In this document: positions 51,468 to 60,929 of the stretch, piece after piece
Position numbering within the stretch: the first letter of the stretch is position 1
How the letters are laid out: each line of letters starts with the position of its first letter
The notes under the pieces: model-generated
The model's database searches: none
What the model saw: only the letters and a program-made list of their open reading frames with translations
What the model was told of the DNA's origin: nothing
Source of the DNA: UBA6168 sp041163745
Lineage (GTDB): Bacteria; Bacteroidota; Bacteroidia; Chitinophagales; Saprospiraceae
Assembly: GCA_041163745.1 (NCBI GenBank)
Contig: JBEAQU010000023.1
Location: forward strand, 1 to 64,000
Direction: 5' to 3'
DNA length: 64,000 nucleotides
Program-made: the position numbers and the translations under genes

Positions 51468-51956
51468 ATGATAACAGAACAAACTATCGACCAGGTCCTC
51501 GAACGCATGGAGAACCAATCGCTCGACCTGGAAAAGATGGCACTGGACTTCGCCGAACGGCAGCCGGCGCTCTATGCCATGCTAACCCTCGACAACGAAG
51601 GCGCCCTGACGGACGACGAATCCGATTTCGCCGTCTACCTGGCCTTGGTCATACATGAAGCTGTCCGTCATCAGGGATCGCTACCCCCCATGGTGCCGGG
51701 AGAGGAAATCGCCGCCGCAGAGGATGCCAATTGGCAAATGCTGGATGGAACCGATGCCGGCAAACCCTTCGAAGACCGACTAGACGCCTTCTTCGATGAC
51801 TACCCCGAGGAAGACCTACTCGCTTTCGTCGAGGACGCCCTGTCCGCCGAGGTGGACGATGAGGACGGAACCCCCATGAACCTGACCGAAGAAGGATTGG
51901 AGCCGATGTTCGTCATGCTCAAGACGACCATCGATGTCCTGACCCGACCGCGCTGA
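51468..51956 (+). CDS. acidic hypothetical protein
   Basis: This is a 162-aa, very acidic cytoplasmic protein. The ATG at 51468 (MITEQTIDQVLERMENQSLD) was chosen; the upstream frame is Pro/Cys-rich and unlikely to be coding. It is mostly helical (LEKMALDFAERQPALYAMLT, FAVYLALVIHEAVRHQG) with a DE-rich C-terminal half (FFDDYPEEDLLAFVEDALSA). No family, signal peptide or membrane segment was recognised. It ends 29 bp from the convergent coiled-coil gene. Confidence 0.6.
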   Translation: MITEQTIDQVLERMENQSLDLEKMALDFAERQPALYAMLTLDNEGALTDDESDFAVYLALVIHEAVRHQGSLPPMVPGEEIAAAEDANWQMLDGTDAGKPFEDRLDAFFDDYPEEDLLAFVEDALSAEVDDEDGTPMNLTEEGLEPMFVMLKTTIDVLTRPR

Positions 51957-51985
51957 GCAACATCCTCCTCCTTTCCGGCCGCCGC

Positions 51986-52969
51986 CTACCGCAAGGTGAG
52001 CAGGGCAGTGCCGGCAAGATGTCCCTTGTTGTATATCTCCACCCGGTAATCCCCGGTGGGAAAGGATGCGTTGGCTGGTGCCCATACCATGCACATCTCT
52101 TGTTGCGTGTTGCTGTATTCCATGGTTTCCTCCCGCGTGAATCGAACCTTGGCACCGGACCGACGGTCCGTGAAGAAGCCCGACCCCATGTCTTCCACCG
52201 CCAAGGTCTCTCCAACCGGATTCACCACACGAATGTGAAATCGCTCCTGACCGGCCCGGACGACTTCATTGTCCATGGTCGTGAAACATACCATCAACTG
52301 GTCAACATGCCTGGCTTCTGACTCTTGTTTGACCCTGCCGTTCGACCGGATGCGCTGACCCGTCGCCGTAACCTGCTTCATCTTGACCACCGAGGCCAAA
52401 CCCAATATCTTGTTCATCTGCTCCCGCTCGCCCAGCAACCTGACCTGCTGCGCTATGACCGCCTGACGCGCAGCAAGCTCCTCGCCGAGACTGTCCTGGC
52501 TCACCGTCCGCATACGGTCGCGTTCCCCAAGCGCTTTGTTTCGGGCCTGCAATTGCGAAATCTGTGCTATGTAAGTGCCCACCTGCTCCTTCAGTTGGTC
52601 CGCTTCCTCCTTCGCCCGCACCAACCTGCGATTGTCCTTCATCAATGTACGTATGGTCTCCTCCCGCCTCGTCAAGGTCTCCCGCTGATTGGCTACCAAC
52701 TTACGTAGATGATCACGCTCCTCCTGCATGATTTGCTTCTCCTCCTCAACAACCTTGTATCGGACCTCCAGTTCCCGACGCAACCGTTCCGTCTCCTCTA
52801 AACTGGCGTTGACTTCCTCCGTCGTAAGGTCCCGGCCCCAGCTTTCCCTGGCCTGGTATCCGAAAGCGAACACCATCACGGCTACGATCAAACCGATTGC
52901 AATGCCTGTCGTCTGCCTCTTTTTCGTGTACTTCGCTGGCCTGCTCGTGTTGTTTTCGTTCGTAGCCAT
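51986..52969 (-). CDS. membrane-anchored coiled-coil protein
   Basis: This is a 327-aa protein with a short basic cytoplasmic N-terminus (MATNENNTSRPAKYTKKRQT), one TM helix (~21-39, GIAIGLIVAVMVFAFGY), a coiled coil at about 55-195 (ETERLRRELEVRYKVVEEEK, EERDHLRKLVANQRETLTRR) and a C-terminal globular domain (~215-327). That domain reads LMVCFTTMDNEVVRAGQERF, then RVVNPVGETLAVEDMGSGFF and PTGDYRVEIYNKGHLAGTAL, a beta-sandwich-like pattern. The topology suggests a periplasmic coiled coil. Similar proteins of unknown role are frequent in Bacteroidota. The frame is open for 32 more codons upstream, but those look non-coding. Confidence 0.75.
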   Translation of the reverse strand: MATNENNTSRPAKYTKKRQTTGIAIGLIVAVMVFAFGYQARESWGRDLTTEEVNASLEETERLRRELEVRYKVVEEEKQIMQEERDHLRKLVANQRETLTRREETIRTLMKDNRRLVRAKEEADQLKEQVGTYIAQISQLQARNKALGERDRMRTVSQDSLGEELAARQAVIAQQVRLLGEREQMNKILGLASVVKMKQVTATGQRIRSNGRVKQESEARHVDQLMVCFTTMDNEVVRAGQERFHIRVVNPVGETLAVEDMGSGFFTDRRSGAKVRFTREETMEYSNTQQEMCMVWAPANASFPTGDYRVEIYNKGHLAGTALLTLR

Positions 52970-53692
52970 GGTGTCTGCGCTTATTTTTTGTCTTTTATCC
53001 GCTGCTTCATCATTTTTTGTTTCGGCCAGAAACCGACGTGGTGCGCAGCTCCCCTCCCGCTGCACAGGGACGGAAAGCCACCACCCCTCACCCTGACGTT
53101 GACCTCCGGTCTCTCCCTACTTGGTTGTGTCGTGTTGTGCAGCCCGTCATTTGCCCGAAACTCCTTTTCGCTGACTTGCGTTGTACCGGATGAACACAGG
53201 GTGTCGGTGACGACGCCCTGTCCGTATAATTCGGATTGAAACATCCCGTACCGACAAATATATATCAATTTGCCGACCTGGCGATTCAAATTTCCAGTTC
53301 GTTGAATCTCTATTTTTTATGTACTTTTTTGTTAATATTACGATAGGGTTGGACACATACTTTCCTACACGGCAACCGCTTCAGGGTCAATATTCGTCAG
53401 TTTGGTCCGCTTGGACAATGATTGATGATATCCGAAGAATACTCCTTCCGGCCGATGCCCGGAAAGACTGGGCCCAGCACCACCTAGCACCTCGGATTAC
53501 TCCCGTGTGCGAATTGTTTGAAAGGTCTTTCGCATCACTTATAATTTGCACGGCCATGCCCTGCGTTATATATAAAAAAAACCCCCACTGTGCCTCTTTT
53601 ACCTTATTTTTACCGTGCGTCCTCCCTGAACCATGTATGCGGAGGCAGCCGTCCACTACCCCGGACTGCCAACCTGAATGTCAAACGGATCT
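52970..53692. other. long divergent intergenic region
   Basis: About 720 bp between divergent genes, AT-rich in 53230-53350. No supported gene was seen. A minus-strand TATATTTG (plus-strand 53255-53262) fits the -7 consensus and could serve the coiled-coil gene with a long leader. Short ORFs here lack family resemblance. Confidence 0.4.
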
Positions 53693-55387
53693 ATGGACAT
53701 GAAATATCGCTTTCCCTTCCTCCTTCTCGCTTTCGTCCTGCCGATGCTCGGCGCCGCCGCGCAGGATGCGCTTCCTGTGTTTGCCGTCCACCTCGGCAGC
53801 TTCAACCAACCTGCCCGGGAGGATTTCTCCGCGCTGTCCACCTACGGGTTCGTATACGCCGATCCGGATGTCAACGGCTACAGCAATGTGTACCTGGGAG
53901 GTTACAGACTGGAGGAAACCGCCAGGAACCTCGTCGCCCAATTGGCGGCCAAAGGCTATGCAAACGCTTTCGTCTCCATGAGCAACCTGGAACTGGGGCT
54001 GGAAGTCCCGGTCATCCAGCTGGCAACCGTGAAGGCAGGCGACCCGATCGACTGGCAATCCTTCGCCAAGGCAGGCCCCCTCTTCTTCCTACCCGATGAA
54101 CAACAGGTCAAGATCATGACCGGCGTCATGGCGGACTTGACCACCGCCCGGGCCCAACTGCCCAGAATCCGGGAGATAGGCTTCCATGACGCCTTCGTCC
54201 GCATCATCAACAACGTACTCCTCCGCCCGGCCACCGAATTCGAATCCGGCAGGACTATCCGAAACTCACTGATTCCGCTGGATTCGGACCCTGGCTCCCG
54301 GGAAAACCTCCCCGATTCCTCGCCCGACTATCCCCCTGCCCTTGAACCGGTGGGAAACCCCATGGAATGGTCGGCCAAAGGAACCGGTATCCAAGCTGCC
54401 GATGATCTCCGGCAACCCACCTTGTTCTCGGCCCTCGCCCCCGCCAAACCCACCTCCATCCGTCCGGAACTCAAACGGACCGCCGCACGGGAACTCCAGC
54501 ATACCCTGCGCTCCGCCGGTGTCTATCTGGGCGAACCCGACGGGTTCTTCGACCAGTCCACCCGGGACGCCCTCGCAACAATGATGCAGTCCCATCCCGT
54601 CCTTCGAAGCCTTGCATCCGCGGATTATCCCTCCCCACCCTCTCCGGATCCCGTCCTGCAGGATGCCATCGACCGCCTGGGCTCGGATCCAGCTTCCGGC
54701 CGCGCTGCGCTCTCCGACCAATCCGCCCCCCTCGCCCTCGCTTACCAGGCATACGGCCTGTTCCTGGAAAACGGACCGAACCCATCCGTCAATGCCATGA
54801 TGACCGCCGCCGCAGGGCCTGCAGCTGCCGAAAACCCGGATATCGACCGCATCATCCTCCATATCGTTTCCCTGCACGCGAAAGCCGGCGACAAGGCTCC
54901 CAACCTGCCCTGTTGGATGTTCTCCCGCCACCCCGGCCCCACCCTCGCGGCCCTCCGTTCCCTCAACCCGCAGGAAACCGTCGCCATGAGCCGCTGCGGC
55001 GGATTCTGGGATTGGAAGGAAGTCGCGCTGCTTACCCGTATCGCTCAGGCTGTATGCGCCGAACCAACCTGTCCCCAACAACCGACACCTACACAACTCC
55101 GCTCCCTCGCGACCCTATTCATCAACCCCACGGCCCTGTCCCAGGATGCCGCTCTCCAGGTCAATCACTGGAACGAGACCCTCTTGCAAAATCTCAACTC
55201 CTGGTCCGGTCGGGACCCCCTGCTCGGCCGCTACGCAACCGCCCTCCGTACCGCCTTCTTGTCAACGGAAATACTGCTGCAGGATTTCTTCCTGCACGAA
55301 GGATTCTCCTACGTTCAGGCCGAACAACTGGCTTTGCAAGTACTCCATACGCTGACCGCCGACTACCTCCGGCGGCTTGCCGGCTGA
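53693..55387 (+). CDS. exported protein with SPOR-like and peptidoglycan-binding-like regions
   Basis: This is a ~564-aa protein with a signal peptide (MDMKYRFPFLLLAFVLPMLG, ending AAAQ). Residues ~25-90 (LPVFAVHLGSFNQPAREDFS...YSNVYLGGYRLEETARNLVA) resemble a SPOR-type fold (beta-alpha-beta repeats). Residues ~258-300 (RTAARELQHTLRSAGVYLGE then PDGFFDQSTRDALATMM) match the PG_binding_1 pattern. The C-terminal ~270 residues are helical with several cysteines and no recognised family. A role at the cell wall is inferred. Both domain calls are by pattern only. Confidence 0.65.
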   Translation: MDMKYRFPFLLLAFVLPMLGAAAQDALPVFAVHLGSFNQPAREDFSALSTYGFVYADPDVNGYSNVYLGGYRLEETARNLVAQLAAKGYANAFVSMSNLELGLEVPVIQLATVKAGDPIDWQSFAKAGPLFFLPDEQQVKIMTGVMADLTTARAQLPRIREIGFHDAFVRIINNVLLRPATEFESGRTIRNSLIPLDSDPGSRENLPDSSPDYPPALEPVGNPMEWSAKGTGIQAADDLRQPTLFSALAPAKPTSIRPELKRTAARELQHTLRSAGVYLGEPDGFFDQSTRDALATMMQSHPVLRSLASADYPSPPSPDPVLQDAIDRLGSDPASGRAALSDQSAPLALAYQAYGLFLENGPNPSVNAMMTAAAGPAAAENPDIDRIILHIVSLHAKAGDKAPNLPCWMFSRHPGPTLAALRSLNPQETVAMSRCGGFWDWKEVALLTRIAQAVCAEPTCPQQPTPTQLRSLATLFINPTALSQDAALQVNHWNETLLQNLNSWSGRDPLLGRYATALRTAFLSTEILLQDFFLHEGFSYVQAEQLALQVLHTLTADYLRRLAG

Positions 55388-55439
55388 AATACTCCCTGCC
55401 TGCATGCCGCTTCTCCGTCCGGACTGCAACGCCCCTGCC

Positions 55440-56426
55440 TCAGGCAATACCCTCCCGCAAGAGGTCGTGCAGATGCAGGACGCCCACAAACCGCCCCCCT
55501 TCCATCACCACCAATTGCGTGATGCTGCATTCCCGCATCCGTACCAGGGCCTGTACCGCCAGCTCCTCCGCACCGATCCGCTGCGGCCCGCGCGTCATGA
55601 TGTCCACCGCACGCAATCCGCCCCATCCGTCCACCCGGTGCCGCTCTAACATCCGACGTAAATCGCCGTCCGTGATGATGCCGTGTACCGCTCCGACACC
55701 CGGCTCGATCACCACCGCACAGCCCAATCGCTTGGTCGTAATCTCCAGGATGACTTCCTGCACACCGGCCGCCGGCATCACCACCGGCGGTGCATCCCGA
55801 TGACATAGGTCGCCGACCCGCAGATACAATTTTTTCCCCAATACCCCCCCGGGATGATAATGGGCGAAATCACGCGCGGTGAATCCCCTCCGCTCCGACA
55901 GACACACCGCCAAAGCATCTCCCAGGGCCATCTGTATGACCGCACTCGCGGTAGGCGCCAGATTGTGCGGATCCGCCTCCTGCAGAACCGGCGTATGCAA
56001 TACCATGTCCGCATGCCGTGCCAGCCAGGAAGTCGCGTTCGCCACTATGCCCACCACCCAGTTGCCCCGCGCCCGAACCGACGGAACCAACGCTTTCGCT
56101 TCCTCGTTGTCTCCGCTTTTGCTCAGGTACAACAACACATCTCCCGGCTGTATCATCCCCATGTCCCCATGTACGGCATCCGCCGCATGCAGATAGACAG
56201 CCGGCGTTCCTGTCGAATTGAACGTCGCCGTCATCTTCTGTGCAATGATGGCGCTCTTCCCAACACCGGTCACCACCAACCGCCCCTCCGCTTGCGCCAG
56301 GAATGTCACCACCCGGTGGAAGTCCTCCCCGATGCTCTCCCGCAACCCTTCCAATGCTGTCACCTCGATGCCGATCACCCGGCGCGCTACCTCAATCACA
56401 CTCACTGCGTCCTGCTCCTTTTTCAT
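55440..56426 (-). CDS. kdsD: arabinose-5-phosphate isomerase (KdsD/GutQ family)
   Basis: This is a 328-aa cytoplasmic enzyme converting ribulose-5-phosphate to arabinose-5-phosphate, the first step to Kdo for LPS. The N-terminal SIS domain (~35-170) has VVTGVGKSAIIAQKMTATFN, then STGTPAVYLHAADAVHGDMG and LYLSKSGDNEEA. Two CBS domains follow (~205-325) with VIEPGVGAVHGIITDGDLRR. The start at 56426 (MKKEQDAVSVIEVARRVIGI) gives the family length; the frame extends upstream without family similarity. hldD, another LPS-core gene, lies 4 kb away on the other strand. Confidence 0.93.
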   Translation of the reverse strand: MKKEQDAVSVIEVARRVIGIEVTALEGLRESIGEDFHRVVTFLAQAEGRLVVTGVGKSAIIAQKMTATFNSTGTPAVYLHAADAVHGDMGMIQPGDVLLYLSKSGDNEEAKALVPSVRARGNWVVGIVANATSWLARHADMVLHTPVLQEADPHNLAPTASAVIQMALGDALAVCLSERRGFTARDFAHYHPGGVLGKKLYLRVGDLCHRDAPPVVMPAAGVQEVILEITTKRLGCAVVIEPGVGAVHGIITDGDLRRMLERHRVDGWGGLRAVDIMTRGPQRIGAEELAVQALVRMRECSITQLVVMEGGRFVGVLHLHDLLREGIA

Positions 56427-56594
56427 GATGCTGCCTTTTGTTTTTTCTGGCATATGCGCCCGGAACCTCCTGGCGACGTGCCGTTTTTTCCCTGCCTTCC
56501 CCTCCGGCTCCTTCCCTGCCGGACCCTCCCGACCACCTGCCTGACCACCCTCTCCGGGAACCCATCGAACCGCCATACCGGACTCATGTTAAAG

Positions 56595-56627
56595 TTTGGA
56601 AAAATTATACTCATTTTGTTATTTTTG
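56595..56627 (+). promoter_or_regulatory. putative promoter of a short transcript
   Basis: TTTG (56595-56598), a 21-bp spacer and TATTTTTG (56620-56627) match the Bacteroidota consensus. A terminator ends transcription about 125 bp later, well before recQ. Confidence 0.5.
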
Positions 56628-56633
56628 GTGCCC

Positions 56634-56757
56634 TTAAAAAAAAAGCTCGTTCAAACGGCTGTGCACGGCTGTCGGACGAGCGGCCCTGAACGGACCAGGC
56701 CCGGTTCCTAAAGCCACCGTCCATCACTCCGACGGCTCTTCGCCACGTCGGTTTTTT
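56634..56757 (+). ncRNA. candidate small RNA, ~120 nt
   Basis: Bounded by a promoter match (56595-56627) and a terminator (56729-56757), with no ORF of note inside. The 5' half can form a GCTCGT...ACGAGC stem (56651-56688). It was not recognised as SRP RNA, tmRNA, RNase P or a riboswitch: the SRP loop GGAAGGAAGCA-type core is absent. 6S RNA cannot be excluded, although the length is short. Confidence 0.4.
56729..56757 (+). terminator. rho-independent terminator
   Basis: Stem CCGACG (56729-56734) / CGTCGG (56746-56751) with an 11-nt loop, directly followed by six T's (56752-56757). Confidence 0.7.
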
Positions 56758-57028
56758 GTTCATGACGACATTCCTCGAATCGGAGTTTATTGTTTATATT
56801 GAGCGGCACAACGTTACAACAACGGTCGCCACGACGTCACCCCACCCGACGTAGGAACTCACCGGACAGTTAGGCTGTTCGTATCACTGACACCCGGAGA
56901 AACCGACCCAAACCCCCTCAACCTGTTCCGGACCGTCCGGGGAGTGGTGTTGACCTCCACCGGCGACCGCATGTTCCAAACGAACCGTTCGGCTCCACCG
57001 TAGCACGACCGGCAATAAACACCAGCGA
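56758..57028. other. intergenic region upstream of recQ
   Basis: About 270 bp with no supported gene or consensus promoter. It presumably holds the recQ promoter and 5' leader. Confidence 0.4.
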
Positions 57029-59242
57029 ATGATGATAGTTGAGAACACCGTTCCTGTTGATGCCCTATCCGCGGCACTCCAACAATATTTCGGCTTCGAA
57101 CACTTCAAAGGAAACCAACGGGAAATCGTGCACAGTGTCCTGAACGGCCAGGATACCTTCGTCATCATGCCGACCGGCGGCGGAAAATCCCTCTGCTACC
57201 AATTGCCCGCCCTGATGCTGCCCGGTACCGCCCTGATCATCTCCCCGCTCATCGCTCTGATGAAAAACCAGGTCGACAGCATTCGCGGTTACAGCGATAC
57301 CGATGAGGTCGCCCACTTCCTGAACTCCTCCCTGACCCGGGTCCAAATGAAAGAGGTCAAGGCGGATATCGTGGCCGGGAAAACCAAACTCCTGTATGTC
57401 GCTCCGGAAACCTTGACCAAAGAGGAGAACATCGAGTTCTTCCAACAGGTCAACATCTCCTTCGTCGCCGTCGACGAAGCGCACTGCATCTCCGAATGGG
57501 GACACGACTTCCGTCCTGAATACCGACGTATCCGCGCGATGATCGATGCCATCAACAAGGACATCCCCATCATCGCCCTCACCGCCACCGCCACCCCGAA
57601 GGTTCAGTCCGATATCGTCAAGAACCTCAATATGGAAGGCGTCAACAGGTTCGTCTCCTCCTTCAACCGCGAAAACCTATTCTACGAGGTGCGCGCCAAA
57701 GGAAGAAAAGAGTCCGCCGTCCGCCAAATCGTCCAGATCATCAAATCCATGCCCGGCCAGTCGGGCATCATCTACGTTCAGGCCAGGAAATCCACCGAGG
57801 AAATCTCCCAGGTACTGCATGTGAACGGTATCAAGGCCGCCCCCTATCACGCAGGCCTCGATGCCCGTACCCGCTCCGCCACCCAGGACGCTTTCCTCAT
57901 GGAGGAAATCGATGTCATCGTCGCCACCATAGCCTTCGGTATGGGTATAGACAAACCGGATGTCCGGTTCGTCATCCACTTCAATATGCCCAAAAGCATC
58001 GAGAACTATTACCAGGAAACCGGCCGCGCCGGAAGGGACGGACTCGAAGGACGCTGCATCTCCTTCTTCTCTTATAAAGACATGGCCAAACTGGAGAAAT
58101 TCCTGCGCGACAAACCGGTCGCGGAACGCGAGATGAGCACCCAGCTCATGCAGGAAGTCATGGCCTACGTCGAAACCACCAGCTGCAGAAGACGCTTCCT
58201 CCTCCATTACTTCGGCGAGGATTTCGAGGAGAAAGACTGCGGTTGCATGTGTGACAACTGCCGGTACCCCCGTGAAAAAGTGGACGCAAGGGACGAAATC
58301 CGCCTCGCCCTCCAGGCCGTCCTCGACCTCAACGAAAATTTCAAGATCAATACCCTCGTCGATTTCCTCCTCGGTCATGAAACCAAGGAGATGAAAGATT
58401 ACAAATTCAACCGGAAAGACCGCTTCGGCGCCGGAAAGGACAAGGACGAACTCTTTTGGAATTCCGTCTTCCGCCATGCCCTGCTCAACGAATTCCTTCG
58501 CAAGGACATCGAATCCTACGGTGTCCTCAAATTGACCGACAACGGCCACGAATTCATCGTCGACCCCTTCGACATCAAAATCCCCCTCAACCAAAATTAT
58601 GAGAGCAGCGAAATGGACCTCGACGAATCCGCCGGGAAAGCAGCCGCCCTCGACGAAACCCTCGTGCAATTGCTCCGGGACCTGCGACGGGACGTCGCCC
58701 GTAAGAAAGGCGTACCCCCCTTCGTCATCTTCCAGGACCCTTCCCTCGAGGACATGGCCACCCAATACCCCGTGTCCCTCGATGACATGACCAAAATCCA
58801 GGGCGTAAGCCTCGGAAAGGCCCAACGCTATGCCAAACCCTTCCTGGACCTCATCGCCAAATATGTCGAGGAACATGACATCCAACGTCCTACCGATGTC
58901 GTCATCAAACAGGTTGCGAACAAGTCCAAAGTGAAGGTCTCCATCATACAGTCCATCGACCGTAAACTGGCGCTGCCTGATATCGCCCGTCAGAATAACC
59001 TCGACATGGACGAACTACTGGAGGAACTCGATGCCATCGTCTCCTCCGGCACCCGCGTCAATATCGATTACTACCTCGAAGACAATGTGGACGAAAATGT
59101 GGTCGAAGATATCTACGAGTACTTCTCCCATGCCGAAACGGATGACCCCGACACCGCCTTCCAACTGCTTCACGACGAAGAGTTCACGCTGGAGGAGGTG
59201 AAACTCGTCCGCCTCAAATTCATGTCCGAAATGGCCAACTGA
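57029..59242 (+). CDS. recQ: ATP-dependent DNA helicase RecQ
   Basis: This is a 737-aa 3'-5' DNA helicase for recombination and fork repair. The helicase core has motif I FVIMPTGGGKSLCYQLPALM (~46-65), DEAH box VDEAHCISEWGHDFRPEYRR, ALTATATPKVQSDIV and motif VI YYQETGRAGRDGLEG. The RecQ zinc site is C-RRRFLLHYFGEDFEEKDCG-CMCDNC. An RQC domain follows, then an HRDC domain at ~540-625 (LLRDLRRDVARKKGVPPFVI). It is longer than E. coli RecQ (609 aa) because of a ~110-residue acidic C-terminal tail. The first ATG of the ATGATG pair was used. aroQ follows after 11 bp. Confidence 0.96.
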   Translation: MMIVENTVPVDALSAALQQYFGFEHFKGNQREIVHSVLNGQDTFVIMPTGGGKSLCYQLPALMLPGTALIISPLIALMKNQVDSIRGYSDTDEVAHFLNSSLTRVQMKEVKADIVAGKTKLLYVAPETLTKEENIEFFQQVNISFVAVDEAHCISEWGHDFRPEYRRIRAMIDAINKDIPIIALTATATPKVQSDIVKNLNMEGVNRFVSSFNRENLFYEVRAKGRKESAVRQIVQIIKSMPGQSGIIYVQARKSTEEISQVLHVNGIKAAPYHAGLDARTRSATQDAFLMEEIDVIVATIAFGMGIDKPDVRFVIHFNMPKSIENYYQETGRAGRDGLEGRCISFFSYKDMAKLEKFLRDKPVAEREMSTQLMQEVMAYVETTSCRRRFLLHYFGEDFEEKDCGCMCDNCRYPREKVDARDEIRLALQAVLDLNENFKINTLVDFLLGHETKEMKDYKFNRKDRFGAGKDKDELFWNSVFRHALLNEFLRKDIESYGVLKLTDNGHEFIVDPFDIKIPLNQNYESSEMDLDESAGKAAALDETLVQLLRDLRRDVARKKGVPPFVIFQDPSLEDMATQYPVSLDDMTKIQGVSLGKAQRYAKPFLDLIAKYVEEHDIQRPTDVVIKQVANKSKVKVSIIQSIDRKLALPDIARQNNLDMDELLEELDAIVSSGTRVNIDYYLEDNVDENVVEDIYEYFSHAETDDPDTAFQLLHDEEFTLEEVKLVRLKFMSEMAN

Positions 59243-59253
59243 CCTCCCTATTT

Positions 59254-59670
59254 ATGAAAATACTCATCATCAACGGCCCTAACCTCAATCTGCTCGGCGT
59301 CCGGGAACCCCATATCTATGGCAAGAGGTCATTCGAAACTTACTTCGAATCGCTCCAACATGATTTCCCCGGCGTCACCCTTCATTTCTTCCAAAGCAAC
59401 ACCGAGGGCGCACTCATCGACAAATTGCACGAAGCCGGCTTCTCCTACCAAGGCATCATCCTGAACCCCGGCGCCTACACCCACACCTCCGTCGCCCTGG
59501 CCGATGCCGTCGCCGCCATCGACACCCCCGTCGTGGAGGTGCACATCTCCAACACCTTCTCCCGCGAAGCATTCCGCCACAAATCTTTCACCGCACCCCA
59601 TTGCGTGGGCTGCATCATCGGCCTCGGTCTCAAAGGCTACGACCTGGCCATTTCCTATTTTCTCTCCTGA
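59254..59670 (+). CDS. aroQ: 3-dehydroquinate dehydratase, type II
   Basis: This is a 138-aa cytoplasmic enzyme of the shikimate pathway converting 3-dehydroquinate to 3-dehydroshikimate. Signature: MKILIINGPNLNLLGVREPH at the N-terminus, the active-site Tyr in IYG, the Asn/His segment ILNPGAYTHTSVALADAVAA, and the lid/substrate block VEVHISNTFSREAFRHKSFT. It lies 11 bp after recQ and 24 bp before hldD, so the three are likely co-transcribed. Confidence 0.96.
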   Translation: MKILIINGPNLNLLGVREPHIYGKRSFETYFESLQHDFPGVTLHFFQSNTEGALIDKLHEAGFSYQGIILNPGAYTHTSVALADAVAAIDTPVVEVHISNTFSREAFRHKSFTAPHCVGCIIGLGLKGYDLAISYFLS

Positions 59671-59694
59671 TCCATTCACCCAATCCCCCCCGCC

Positions 59695-60696
59695 ATGATC
59701 GTTGTCACCGGTGCCGCCGGTTTTATCGGATCTTGCCTGACCGCCCGCCTCCTCTCCGACCTCCATGCCGACCTGGTTCTTGTGGACGATTTCTCCCCGC
59801 CCGCAAAACAACGGAACCTGGAAGAAAAACACCCCTCCCTCCGGATTGATCGCGACCTCTTCCTCCCTTGGCTTTCCAAATGCAAAAACCAGGTGGAACT
59901 GGTCTTCCACCTCGGCGCCAGAACGGATACGACCGAACTAAATCCCCGAATTTTCGATTCCCTCAACCTTGGATTCTCCCAAGCCCTCTGGAATGCCTGT
60001 GCCGACGCCGGCATTCCGCTCATCTATGCTTCCAGCGCCGCCACCTACGGCGACGGCCGCCACGGTTACCAGGATGACCACACATGCGTCCCACTCCTCC
60101 ATCCCCTCAACCCGTACGGTGTTTCCAAAAATACGTTCGACCATTGGGCCCTCCGAAAATCCGGCCTCCTCCCGGACCCGGATAACTTGGCCCCCGCAGC
60201 CCCCCCCTTCTGGGCCGGACTGAAATTCTTCAATGTCTACGGCCCCAACGAATATCACAAGAGCCGAATGGCCAGCGTCGTCTTCCATACCTTCCGACAG
60301 ATCCAAACCACCGGCACCATGCGGCTCTTCCGCTCTCACCGCCCCGATGTGCCGGATGGCCACCAACAAAGGGATTTCATCTACGTCAGGGACGTCGTCG
60401 ATATCCTGCGGTTCCTCCAGGACAATCCCTCCGTTCCCAACGGCCTCTATAACGTCGGGACAGGCTCCGCCCGTACCTTTCTCGATCTCGCCACCCTAAC
60501 CTTCCTCGCCATGGACCGGGAACCTGCGATCCATTTCGTGGACACGCCCGCCGACATCCGCCATACCTACCAGTATTTCACCGAAGCGGACATGCGGAAA
60601 TTACAACAGACCGGCTATGCCGGCCCCCGTTACTCCCTCGAATCCGGTATCCTGGAATATGTCCGCGATTTCCTCCTGCCGGACAAATGCTGGTAA
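59695..60696 (+). CDS. hldD: ADP-L-glycero-D-manno-heptose-6-epimerase
   Basis: This is a 333-aa short-chain dehydrogenase-like epimerase making the ADP-heptose used in LPS inner core. The NADP-binding glycine motif is VVTGAAGFIGSCL (~3-15), with LVFHLGARTDTTELNPR and IYASSAATYGDGRHGYQDDH as family signatures. The catalytic YxxxK is in LNPYGVSKNTFDHW. GLKFFNVYGPNEYHKSRMAS and QQRDFIYVRDVVDILRF also match HldD. It forms a close unit with recQ and aroQ. Confidence 0.93.
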   Translation: MIVVTGAAGFIGSCLTARLLSDLHADLVLVDDFSPPAKQRNLEEKHPSLRIDRDLFLPWLSKCKNQVELVFHLGARTDTTELNPRIFDSLNLGFSQALWNACADAGIPLIYASSAATYGDGRHGYQDDHTCVPLLHPLNPYGVSKNTFDHWALRKSGLLPDPDNLAPAAPPFWAGLKFFNVYGPNEYHKSRMASVVFHTFRQIQTTGTMRLFRSHRPDVPDGHQQRDFIYVRDVVDILRFLQDNPSVPNGLYNVGTGSARTFLDLATLTFLAMDREPAIHFVDTPADIRHTYQYFTEADMRKLQQTGYAGPRYSLESGILEYVRDFLLPDKCW

Positions 60697-60802
60697 CCCC
60701 CCAATCCACAACGTTTTGTTCGCCGGATCCTCCCGCTACTTCCTCCGATTTCCTTACCTTTAGCCCGCTCATGGATTCCGCTGGATAAAACCCCGGCGCA
60801 TA

Positions 60803-60824
60803 CCAGTCACCCTGACTGGGTTTT
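60803..60824 (+). terminator. possible terminator or leader hairpin before GH3 gene
   Basis: A perfect 7-bp stem CCAGTCA/TGACTGG (60803-60819) with a CCC loop, followed by G and four T's. It could end the recQ-aroQ-hldD transcript or attenuate the next gene. Nearby TACCTTTA (60755-60762) is one base off the -7 consensus. Confidence 0.4.
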
Positions 60825-60929
60825 CGCCAGCCGAAGGCGGGCTCCATGCCGACCGTCAGGTTCCGCTGGCTTGTCAGGTCGATCCCCCCGTTACCGCCGC
60901 CGCAACGTACAACCGACAAACCGTCCGCC

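Noticed and set aside
56634..56757. SRP (4.5S) RNA
   Set aside because: The conserved SRP apical core with GGAAGGAAGCA-type sequence is absent.
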